A DNA stretch of 64,000 bases from JBBIQS01 sp037442205 (GTDB lineage Bacteria; Myxococcota; Myxococcia; Myxococcales; UBA5297): assembly GCA_037442205.1 (NCBI GenBank), contig JBBIQS010000017.1, forward strand, positions 1 to 64,000. The letters are read 5' to 3'. Under the pieces are notes generated by a model. The model was not told the DNA's origin. It searched no databases and worked only from the letters and a program-made list of their open reading frames with translations. A program made the translations under genes and the position numbers. Shown piece by piece: positions 34,741 through 41,854 of this stretch; the stretch's first letter is position 1; each line of letters opens with the position of its first letter.

Positions 34741-35277
34741 TCAGCCCCACAACCCGGCCAGCCAGAGCCGCAGGCGCATGCCGAGCTCGGAGGTGTAGCC
34801 GACCTCGGCAAAGCGGATTACGCCATTGCGATCGAGGAAGAGCGTGGTCGGGAAGCCCTGCACGCCGAAGCGGTGCGCCAGCTTGCCCTCTTGATCGAGC
34901 ACCACCGGGAAGCTCAGGCCGTTGGCCTTGAGGTAGCTGGCGACCTTGGCGGCGTCGCCCGATTCGGCAGCGATGGTGATGACCTTCCGGTCGGACGCCA
35001 GCGACTGGATGCTTCCCTTCTCCATGGCACAGACCGAGCACCAGGTGGCCCAGAAGTGGACCGCCACCGGCTGGCCCTTCAAATCGGCGAGCGCCAGGGT
35101 GGTGCCATCCAGGGTCCTGCCCGACAGCTCGGGCGAGGGGCCGCTGGGGAGATTGCGCTGCTGCCAGGCGCGCATGCCAACGAGCACCGCCAGGATGAGC
35201 GCCGCGTCGATTAGTCTGCCGCGCCACTTGCTTCGCCGGGGCTTGGCTGGCTGCTCGGGTTTCGATTCCGCTTCCAT
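34741..35277 (-). CDS. Membrane-anchored TlpA/ScsD-like thioredoxin-fold oxidoreductase
   Basis: A 178-residue protein with a Lys/Arg-rich cytoplasmic start, one membrane anchor (about 22-37) and a periplasmic thioredoxin domain. The active site is FWATWC80-S-V-C83, and the cis-proline follows as QGFPTTLFLD. The CxxC and the PVVLDQEGKLAHRFGV region resemble ScsD/TlpA-type protein disulfide oxidoreductases, which reduce or transfer disulfides in the periplasm. Partner unknown. Confidence 0.88.
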   Translation of the reverse strand: MEAESKPEQPAKPRRSKWRGRLIDAALILAVLVGMRAWQQRNLPSGPSPELSGRTLDGTTLALADLKGQPVAVHFWATWCSVCAMEKGSIQSLASDRKVITIAAESGDAAKVASYLKANGLSFPVVLDQEGKLAHRFGVQGFPTTLFLDRNGVIRFAEVGYTSELGMRLRLWLAGLWG

Positions 35278-35403
35278 GCGGCTTTAGAGCCTCGCACAGC
35301 GGCGAAAGTTTCGCCCTGCCGTCGCCATGGGCCGGCGGCGCCTTGATCGGACGGCCGCCGCCGAACCCTTCCCTTGGGATGCTCCCGGGATTCGCCGGCT
35401 CGC

Positions 35404-37533
35404 CTACGGGCCCAGCTTGAGCAGTTCTCCGCCCTGCCCGGCGGCGTAGACCGTCGAACCGATTCCATGGATGGCGACGATCGGGCTGCTGGCGACGTCG
35501 CGATACCGCGTCCAGCCGAGGCCGTCCCAGTGGACGATGTCGTTGGGGGCGCCGAACTCTCCCGAGCGCCCGACCCACACGTCGTTGGGCCCAGTTCCCC
35601 AGAGCGGCCGGTAGAACACGTAACTGTCGATGATCACCTCTGTCCACCAGGTGGTGGCGTCGAAGTGCATCAGATGGCCGGGCCCGCCGGCCCACACCTC
35701 GCCGCCGCTTCCCCAGACCTTGTAGAAGGCGCCGTACGTCGACAGGAAGCGATCCCATCCGCTCCCGTTCCACCGATACATCCCGTCGTCGGAGGCAACC
35801 CAGACGTTCGAGGGACTCCCCACCCACACGTCGTTGGCGTTGGCGTAGGTCGACGACGAGGCGCTCGGCTTGACCGTCCAGGCGGTGCCGTCCCAGTGCG
35901 CCGTCTTGCCCTGATAGCCGACGGTCCAGACGTCGTTCGGACCGGAGCCTCGCACCGAGTAGTAGTGCGCCAGTCCCGCCGGGTTGCCGGTGCTCCAAGC
36001 AGTGCCGTCGTAGTGGATGAGCGCGCCCAGGCCGACCGCCCAGACGTCCGTCGAAGAGGTGCCCCAGACCGCGTCGAAGAAGCCCGAGCTGTAGCCGCTC
36101 CAGATGGTACCGTCCCAGTGCCGCATCCCCTTGCCGGTCGCCAGCCAGGCATCGGTGGCCGAGGACGCCCAGAGCCCCAGGTTGCTGTGCATCGGCGGTG
36201 TGACTTCCGCCCACGCCGCGCCGTTCCAGTGCGTCAGCAGCCCGTTGGTCCCCGCCCCCCAGGCCTCGCTCGGCCCCGCGCTCCAGATGTCGCGCAGCTC
36301 GCCGTAGCCGGTCGTGGCTGGCCAGTAGGTCCATGCGCTCCCGTTCCAGTGGTGGGCGCCCTGGGCGTTGGTCGCCCAGACGTCGCTCGCGGATGAGCCC
36401 CCGAGCGCTGGAGAGGACGAGGTGTAGAAATCGTGCTCCGTCGGGTGGGCGGCGTCGTTCTCGGGGAAGGTCAGGACCAGCGAGGACGACTTGGCGAAGC
36501 TATAGCCGGCGGCGAAGACGTGGCTCGGATCAGCGACCAGCACCGAGCTCAGATCCTGGCTGATGGTCGCGACGGTGCTCCAGTTCCTGCCGTCGTAGTG
36601 CAGCAATCCTCCCGACGCGATGGCCCAGACGTCCGAGCTGCCGAGTCCCGAGAGAGCCTCCACGTAGGTGTTGGCGACGGTAAGGGGTGCGGCGGAGAGG
36701 TTCTGGCCATCCCAGTAAAGGAAGAGCTTGTCGCCCCCGATCCAGACGTCGGCGACCGACGATCCCCACAGCAACCGGAGCGAATTGCAGGTCGGGGCGG
36801 CGAGCTTGCTCCAACCGGCGGCAGTGCGGTGCAGCACGGTCCCCAAGGTGCCGACCGCGTAGAGATTGGTGGCCGAGGTGCCCCACAGTCCGGAGAGCGT
36901 TTCGCAGGTACCGCTCTCCTCCGCCGACCAGGAGGTTCCGTTGTAGTGCAGGATTGTGCCGCCCACGCCCGCTGCCCACACGTCGTTGGCCGAAGCGCCC
37001 CAGACCGCGTAAAGCGTCTGGCCCTGCGGCTGAGGTTCGACCCAGGTCCAATGGTTTCTTCCGCAGAGCTGGGTGCCGAAGGGGCCGGCGTGAGGATCGA
37101 CGCAGCCTCCGGGGCCAGGCGCGCCCGCGTCGAAGGGCACGCCAGAGTCCGCCGCACCGGCGTCAGATCCCGCGTCCGGCCCGGGAGTCGCGGCGTCGGG
37201 CGCAGGCGTGCCCGCGTCCGGAGAGCCTGAATCCGGGTGGCCCGCATCAGTCGAGCCCGCGTCGGGAGATCCGGCGTCGTGTGGTCCTGTGTCGGGCGAT
37301 CCGGCGTCGTGTGGTCCTGCGTCGGGCGATCCCGCGTCGTGGCCGGCGTCCCCAGGTTTGCCGGCGTCTATCTTCGCCGCCCCAGCGTCCGGGCTGGATC
37401 CCGCGTCGTCGGCCGCGACCTCGGCGTCGAAATCCCCGGCGTCCCACGTTTCGGCCTGCGGATCGGCGCAGCCCGCGCAGCTCGCGAGCGAGGCCGCCAA
37501 GGCCAGAGCGACAAGCCACCGAGAAAGAACCAC
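35404..37533 (-). CDS. Lipoprotein with DAG-rich linker and DVWA-repeat beta-propeller
   Basis: A 709-residue lipoprotein. GTG at 37533 chosen since GGAAGGCGG lies 7 bases upstream; a TTG at 37551 is the alternative. The leader ends LASC (Cys19). Residues about 30-135 are a low-complexity Asp/Ala/Gly/Pro linker (DAGSPDAGP type). The rest consists of roughly a dozen blade repeats with the signature W.G(S/T)S..DVWA.G..G...H(Y/W)(D/N)G..W. These belong to a beta-propeller of the glycosyl-hydrolase/BNR-like sort common in Myxococcota. No catalytic residues were recognised, and binding or adhesion is more likely than catalysis. Confidence 0.85.
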   Translation of the reverse strand: MVLSRWLVALALAASLASCAGCADPQAETWDAGDFDAEVAADDAGSSPDAGAAKIDAGKPGDAGHDAGSPDAGPHDAGSPDTGPHDAGSPDAGSTDAGHPDSGSPDAGTPAPDAATPGPDAGSDAGAADSGVPFDAGAPGPGGCVDPHAGPFGTQLCGRNHWTWVEPQPQGQTLYAVWGASANDVWAAGVGGTILHYNGTSWSAEESGTCETLSGLWGTSATNLYAVGTLGTVLHRTAAGWSKLAAPTCNSLRLLWGSSVADVWIGGDKLFLYWDGQNLSAAPLTVANTYVEALSGLGSSDVWAIASGGLLHYDGRNWSTVATISQDLSSVLVADPSHVFAAGYSFAKSSSLVLTFPENDAAHPTEHDFYTSSSPALGGSSASDVWATNAQGAHHWNGSAWTYWPATTGYGELRDIWSAGPSEAWGAGTNGLLTHWNGAAWAEVTPPMHSNLGLWASSATDAWLATGKGMRHWDGTIWSGYSSGFFDAVWGTSSTDVWAVGLGALIHYDGTAWSTGNPAGLAHYYSVRGSGPNDVWTVGYQGKTAHWDGTAWTVKPSASSSTYANANDVWVGSPSNVWVASDDGMYRWNGSGWDRFLSTYGAFYKVWGSGGEVWAGGPGHLMHFDATTWWTEVIIDSYVFYRPLWGTGPNDVWVGRSGEFGAPNDIVHWDGLGWTRYRDVASSPIVAIHGIGSTVYAAGQGGELLKLGP
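37261..37340 (-). repeat. 30-bp tandem repeat encoding the DAG linker
   Basis: Bases 37261-37290 and 37291-37320 differ at two positions, and 37321-37340 repeats the first two thirds again. The units encode DAGPHDAGSP-like decapeptides of the lipoprotein linker. Wider, more diverged DAG repeats extend over about 37130-37445. Such tracts can change length by slippage or recombination. Confidence 0.8.
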
Positions 37534-37957
37534 GGTTTCACCGCCTTCCAAGAAGATGCGCCCTTCGGCCGCGCCGAGACTGGCAGGGAGAACTAGAGAT
37601 CATCGAGGGGTTTGTCGGCTAGAGCCGTCGAGAAGGGAAGAAGAGGTGCCGCCCGGCGGACTGTGGATGGAGCCCTTGCTGCGCACGGCGATGCCGGACC
37701 AGGACGGTAGCGGCAGCCGTGGTTATTCACGCCGGGCGGTAGGAGGCGTCAACCCATCTCCATTTCTGGGAGTGCTCGCCTCGCGCTCTCCGCAGCGAGT
37801 TTTTGGCACTCTGGTCTGCCTCGCATCGTCGCGGGGGCCGCGGCCGGCTCACCAAAACGGATCGGGCGCTTCAGATTGGAGCGGCTCCAGGCGGAGCAGT
37901 CCTGCCGAGACGCCCAGTGATTTCAGCGGGTTGGCGCGTCTGATCGCCAGCGGGACG
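37534..37957. other. Divergent intergenic region without a recognisable gene
   Basis: A 488-bp divergent gap (to 38021) between the propeller lipoprotein and the CNBD-hydrolase gene. Short frames here have neither ribosome sites nor family features. The part 37720-37830 is relatively AT-richer than the surroundings. The only regulatory signal I can support is the sigma-54-like element reported separately at 37958-37974. Confidence 0.6.
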
Positions 37958-37974
37958 CCGGCACGCGGCTTGCG
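37958..37974 (+). promoter_or_regulatory. Candidate sigma-54 (-24/-12) promoter of the CNBD-hydrolase gene
   Basis: CCGGCACG, four bases, then TTGCG. It matches the YTGGCACGNNNNTTGCW consensus except for one T to C change and the final W. The invariant GG and GC are 10 bp apart as required. Transcription would begin near 37985, about 37 nt before the ATG at 38022. A sigma-54 activator is encoded elsewhere in the window (17400-19079). Confidence 0.4.
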
Positions 37975-38021
37975 GAAGGGTCAGCCGGACGACAGGGCAG
38001 GGCACCTGACGGAGGCGAGCC

Positions 38022-40253
38022 ATGGAAAAGATCGCGCGCAACCAGGCGGGCCGGGATCCGATGAAGGTCGAGGTCGAGACGCTGATGCCCGGCGCGGCGG
38101 TGATCCACGCCGACGACGAGCATATCCTGTGCGGCTTCCCGGAGGAAGTGGCCAAGGCCTGCTTCGCCAAGGGCAAGCAGATCACCGCCTGGCTGATCCC
38201 CGACGTGCGCAGTTCGCGCGGTGTGGTGCAGTGGGCGCTCGAGTTCCCGCTCTACGTGGCGCTCTTCGTCCAGGGCCTGTTCGCCAAGGGCAAGAAGCTG
38301 TCGGTCTTCGTCCACCGCCGCGACTGGCCCGAGGTGGTCGAGTACCTGCGGCTGACGCTCTTGGGTCTGAGCCGCGGGGAGATGGAGCAGGAGGGGCTGC
38401 GCGCCGAGGTCATCGACTTCCTGGAGAAGGAGGCGATCGCGCTGGCGCTCAAGCAACCCGACGGCAGCGTGGCCCAGATCGAGGACTTCCTGAACCCGAT
38501 CTTCTTCGGCGAAGACGGCAGCGCGGTCTTCGGCGGGCTGACCGTCACCTCCCACGGCGACAACACCTACAGCTTCGCCACCGCCGAGGACCGGGTCGAG
38601 CGCTTCGTGCTGCCCACCGACGGCGAGGTGCTGCCGCCCTACACCCGGCCCATCAACCCGGCGACCACGCCCATCCTTTCGCAGCAGTTCGAGGTGGTGA
38701 CCCTGGGCGCCTCCAACGGCTTCGACATCAGCGGGCCGTGCTCCAACCTGGTGGTGCAGGCCAGCGGGCGCTTCCTTCTGATCGATGCGGGGCCCTACAT
38801 CCAGCAGGTGCTCGAGGCGAGCGGCATCAGCCTCAACCAGCTCGACGCGGTGGTGCTGACGCACGCGCACGAGGATCACGCGGTCGGCATTTCCGCGCTC
38901 TTGCAGCTGGGGCGGCGCATCCGGCTCTTCACCACCCGCGAGACCGCGGCCATCCTGCGCCGCAAGCTGGCCATCCTGAATCCCAAGGTGGATCGGCCGG
39001 AGAGCCTGCTCGACGAGGCGTTCGAGCTGGTCTACGTCGAGCCGGGCGAAGAGTACGACTTCGCCGGGCTCTCGATGCGCTTCCACTACACCATGCACTC
39101 CATTCCCTGCGTCGGGGTCGAGCTGGCCTGCGACGACCGCGGGGTGATGCGCCGGGTGCTGGTCACCGGAGACAACAGCTCGCGCCCGGCGATCGAGAAG
39201 GCGGAGCAGGCCGGGGTGCTGTCGGAGAAGCGGCGCGCGGAGCTGACGGAGCTCTTCCAGCGGCAGTGCGACCTGGTGATCGCCGACGCCGGCGGCGGGC
39301 TGATCCACGGCGTCACCGCCGACTTCGAGCAGAACCCCTCCACCAACGTGGTCTACGTCCACACCGGCAAGCTCCCGGAGGAGGAGGCGCACCGCTTCAC
39401 CCTGGCGGCGCCGGGCCATCGCTACGCGGTCATCCCCGAGAACAGCCGGCCCACGCCGCTGGAGCGCGAGTGCGCCCACCGCGCGCTGACGAACAGCTTC
39501 CCCAGTCAGAAGGGCGAGTGGGTGAGCGCGCTGCTCGATACCGCCGTGCCCTGGTCGGTGAACCGCGGCCAGGTAGTGGTGCGCCAGAACGACCTGACCC
39601 GCGACTTCTTCGTGGTCCTGAGCGGCAAGCTGGCGGTGCTGGTGCAGAGCGGGAAGGAGAGGCCGCAGAAAGTGGCGGAGATCCATCCCGGCGAAATCTT
39701 CGGGGAGATGGCGGTGATCATGGACCGTCCGCGCAGCGCCACGGTGGCGGCGCTGACCCCGGTGCGGCTGCTGCGGGTGCCGGGCGAGTCCTTCAAGCGC
39801 TTCGCCCTGCGCGAGAACCTGGCCGGCCAGCTGCGCAACGTCTGGGCCCGGCGCAGCGAGATCCAGTCGGTGGACATCCTGGCGCCGCTGCCGGTGAGCC
39901 TGGTCGATGAGCTGGCGCGGCTGGCCACTCCGCAGACCATCGCCGCCAGCTCCACCCTGATCCGCGAGGGCTCGCGCAGCAGCAGCGTCTACATCCTGGT
40001 GCAGGGCCGGCTGCAGGTCTTCAAGGGCGAGGAGCCGCTGCAGATCAATGGCGCGCCGGTGGTGCTCCACCCCGGCCAGCTGGTGGGCGAGACCGCGCCG
40101 TTCCGGGCCTCGGCGCGAAACGCCTCGGTGGTGGCCATCGACGAGTGCCAGGTGCTGGCCATCCGGGGCGAGGACTTCCGCCGGGTGGTGCGCCAGGCCC
40201 CGCAGCTCCACTACCGGATCTCGATGATGGTCAAGGCCCGCGAAGCCGCCTGA
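38022..40253 (+). CDS. Metallo-beta-lactamase-fold hydrolase fused to two cyclic-nucleotide-binding domains
   Basis: A 743-residue cytoplasmic protein. ATG with GGAGG 6 bases upstream. Residues 1-215 are an unassigned N-terminal region. About 220-480 is a metallo-beta-lactamase fold with T-H281-A-H283-E-D285-H286 (HxHxDH), LIDAGP before it, and downstream MHSIPCVG, LVTGDNSS and LVIADAGGG(L)IHG metal-ligand segments. About 510-625 and 630-735 are CNBDs (FFVVLSGKLAVLVQSG, GEIFGEMAVIMDRPRSATV; VYILVQGRLQVF, GQLVGETAPFRAS). It resembles phosphodiesterase/RNase Z-type members of the fold. An allosterically controlled nucleotide or RNA hydrolase is the likeliest role (inference). Confidence 0.88.
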   Translation: MEKIARNQAGRDPMKVEVETLMPGAAVIHADDEHILCGFPEEVAKACFAKGKQITAWLIPDVRSSRGVVQWALEFPLYVALFVQGLFAKGKKLSVFVHRRDWPEVVEYLRLTLLGLSRGEMEQEGLRAEVIDFLEKEAIALALKQPDGSVAQIEDFLNPIFFGEDGSAVFGGLTVTSHGDNTYSFATAEDRVERFVLPTDGEVLPPYTRPINPATTPILSQQFEVVTLGASNGFDISGPCSNLVVQASGRFLLIDAGPYIQQVLEASGISLNQLDAVVLTHAHEDHAVGISALLQLGRRIRLFTTRETAAILRRKLAILNPKVDRPESLLDEAFELVYVEPGEEYDFAGLSMRFHYTMHSIPCVGVELACDDRGVMRRVLVTGDNSSRPAIEKAEQAGVLSEKRRAELTELFQRQCDLVIADAGGGLIHGVTADFEQNPSTNVVYVHTGKLPEEEAHRFTLAAPGHRYAVIPENSRPTPLERECAHRALTNSFPSQKGEWVSALLDTAVPWSVNRGQVVVRQNDLTRDFFVVLSGKLAVLVQSGKERPQKVAEIHPGEIFGEMAVIMDRPRSATVAALTPVRLLRVPGESFKRFALRENLAGQLRNVWARRSEIQSVDILAPLPVSLVDELARLATPQTIAASSTLIREGSRSSSVYILVQGRLQVFKGEEPLQINGAPVVLHPGQLVGETAPFRASARNASVVAIDECQVLAIRGEDFRRVVRQAPQLHYRISMMVKAREAA

Positions 40254-40294
40254 GCCGGTCCGGACCGCCGCTCGAGAACTGGCAAGCGCCTGCC

Positions 40295-40327
40295 AGCCCG
40301 CTAACGGTGACTCTCCGTTGGCGGGCT
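40295..40327 (+). terminator. Strong hairpin downstream of the CNBD-hydrolase gene
   Basis: A 13-bp stem with one G-U pair (40295-40307 with 40315-40327) closes a 7-base loop. It lies 42 bp after the stop codon. No T-run follows. The remaining gap to 40570 holds the sigma-54-like site below and the leader of the outer-membrane protein gene; I see no further gene in these 317 bp. Confidence 0.5.
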
Positions 40328-40407
40328 CGGGCGTGGGTCATTTCGATCGCGTCCCGCCAACCTCCCGCTCTTGCTGCCGAAAATGGCGCGCCCGATCATG
40401 GCCGCGG

Positions 40408-40424
40408 TTGGCAGGCCTTGTGCA
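40408..40424 (+). promoter_or_regulatory. Candidate sigma-54 promoter of the outer-membrane protein/metzincin pair
   Basis: TTGGCAGG, four bases, then GTGCA. The invariant GG and GC are spaced 10 bp; two positions deviate from the YTGGCACGNNNNTTGCW consensus. It would start transcription near 40435, about 136 nt before the start codon. A weaker match than the one at 37958. Confidence 0.3.
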
Positions 40425-40570
40425 TTCAGGCCCGCAACCCTCGACGGCAGGGCCGCAACGAGATTGAAAGGAACTGGGCAGAGGCGATGAGTGGACGAGG
40501 TGCGATGGACAGCACCGGCGACCATTTGATATCTCAGCCCACCCGCAGCATGAAACCGCGGAGGTTTTGG

Positions 40571-41803
40571 ATGGCCACAAAGAAGCTCCTGGCGACGATG
40601 GCAGCGCTGCTCCTCCTCGCCGGACCGGCCGTAGCGGCCGAAGACGCCGCGCCGGCCGAGGCCGCCAAGCCCGAAGCCAAGGTCGAAGCCGCGCCTGCTC
40701 CCGCCGCGCCCGCCGCTCCCGCCGCTCCCGCCGAGCCGGCTCCCGCCGCCAAGGAGGCCGCTCCCGCTCCCGCGGTTCAGCCCGCTCCGGCGCCTGCTGC
40801 GGCTGCCCCTGCGCCGGTCGCTGCTCCCGTGGCCGCCCCTATTCCCTCCGTCGCTCCGGCGGCCGCTGCCACTCCCGAGTTGACTCTCGAGGAGAAGCGC
40901 GAGGCCGCCGCCAGCCCGTGGGCCGGCAGCCAGGTCATGTTCGAGAACACCGGCGGGGTGATGGGAATCAGGAAGGATTCCGAGTTGACGTGGAATCCCT
41001 ATGACGCGGTGAGCGTCTCGCTCCGCCCGTCCTACAAGGTGCTTCCTCAGCTGATCCTCGAGGGCCGGTTTGACGTGGAGAAGGAAGTCACGAACTCCGA
41101 CGAGACCACGCTCAAATACGAGACGGTCTGGAGCGATTTCATCCTCGACGCCAAGAGCCCCGGCTTGAAGCAGAAGGTCCAGGGCTTCGGCGAATTGATG
41201 CTGTCTCCTGGCTTGCGGGCCGTCCTGCCCCTCTCCAAGCTGGCCCACGCCCAGACCCTGCGGCTGGCCCTGGCTCCGGGCGTCAGCGGCGGCGCCAAAT
41301 TTGACGTCATGGGCGGGTTGACGGTGAAGATGTCCGCGCGCTGGACGCAGAACTTCCACCAGTACACCACCGTGCAGCAGGACGCCCAGAGCATCCACTG
41401 TGGCTCCTCCGAGGGCTCGGAGTGTGGCCGGTTCTTCCACGAGGGCCAGCGCAACGCCTTCGGCCGGCTCGCCTGGGGCCCGATGGTGGTCTTCGACCCC
41501 ACCGACAAGCTCGAGGTGACCTTCACCTGGAGCATTCGCCACGACTTCCTCTACGGGCTGACCGGCTCGGAGCTGGTTCCCGACGTCTCCGGCGACTATG
41601 CCTACCGAGACAGCCAGTGGGCGATTCTCGACGTCACCTACCAGGTGTTCGACTACCTGGGCGTCTCGCTCGGCACCTCGACCCTGCATCCCACGCTCAG
41701 GCCAAACTCGACCTACTACACGCCGATCTTCAACCGCTACACCAACCTCTACCTTGATCTGAGCGTCGATCTCGACGCCGTGGCCTCGCGAATCCACTTC
41801 TAG
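40571..41803 (+). CDS. Outer-membrane beta-barrel protein with Ala/Pro-rich periplasmic arm
   Basis: A 410-residue exported protein. ATG at 40571 chosen for GGAGG 6 bases upstream and the signal peptide (1-22, ending AVAA) that follows. Residues about 24-105 form an Ala/Pro-rich rod (APAAPAAPAEPAPAAKE), likely periplasmic. The rest (about 115-410) alternates polar and hydrophobic residues (VSVSLRPSYKVLPQLILEGRF, LEVTFTWSIRHDFLYGL, NLYLDLSVDLD) and ends in Phe, as outer-membrane barrels do. Two Cys lie in one loop. Probably cotranscribed with the metzincin gene 51 bp downstream. Confidence 0.8.
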   Translation: MATKKLLATMAALLLLAGPAVAAEDAAPAEAAKPEAKVEAAPAPAAPAAPAAPAEPAPAAKEAAPAPAVQPAPAPAAAAPAPVAAPVAAPIPSVAPAAAATPELTLEEKREAAASPWAGSQVMFENTGGVMGIRKDSELTWNPYDAVSVSLRPSYKVLPQLILEGRFDVEKEVTNSDETTLKYETVWSDFILDAKSPGLKQKVQGFGELMLSPGLRAVLPLSKLAHAQTLRLALAPGVSGGAKFDVMGGLTVKMSARWTQNFHQYTTVQQDAQSIHCGSSEGSECGRFFHEGQRNAFGRLAWGPMVVFDPTDKLEVTFTWSIRHDFLYGLTGSELVPDVSGDYAYRDSQWAILDVTYQVFDYLGVSLGTSTLHPTLRPNSTYYTPIFNRYTNLYLDLSVDLDAVASRIHF

Positions 41804-41854
41804 TTTTCCCAATCACCACCGAAGTCGATGTCTCACCTCTCCTCTGGAGGGTTC

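Noticed and set aside
37261..37340. CRISPR-like direct repeats
   Set aside because: The repeats are contiguous without spacers and are in frame coding for the DAG linker.
37814..37830. TGGCAC followed by CTGC as a sigma-54 promoter
   Set aside because: The spacing between GG and GC is 11, not 10, and TTGC is not matched.
40281..40296. CTGGCAAGCGCCTGCC as a sigma-54 promoter
   Set aside because: GG to GC spacing is 9 bp and it overlaps the hairpin downstream of the CNBD-hydrolase gene.
40328..40570. c-di-GMP (GEMM) or other riboswitch in the leader of the outer-membrane protein gene
   Set aside because: The conserved GEMM core segments are absent, and no alternative terminator/antiterminator pairing was recognised.
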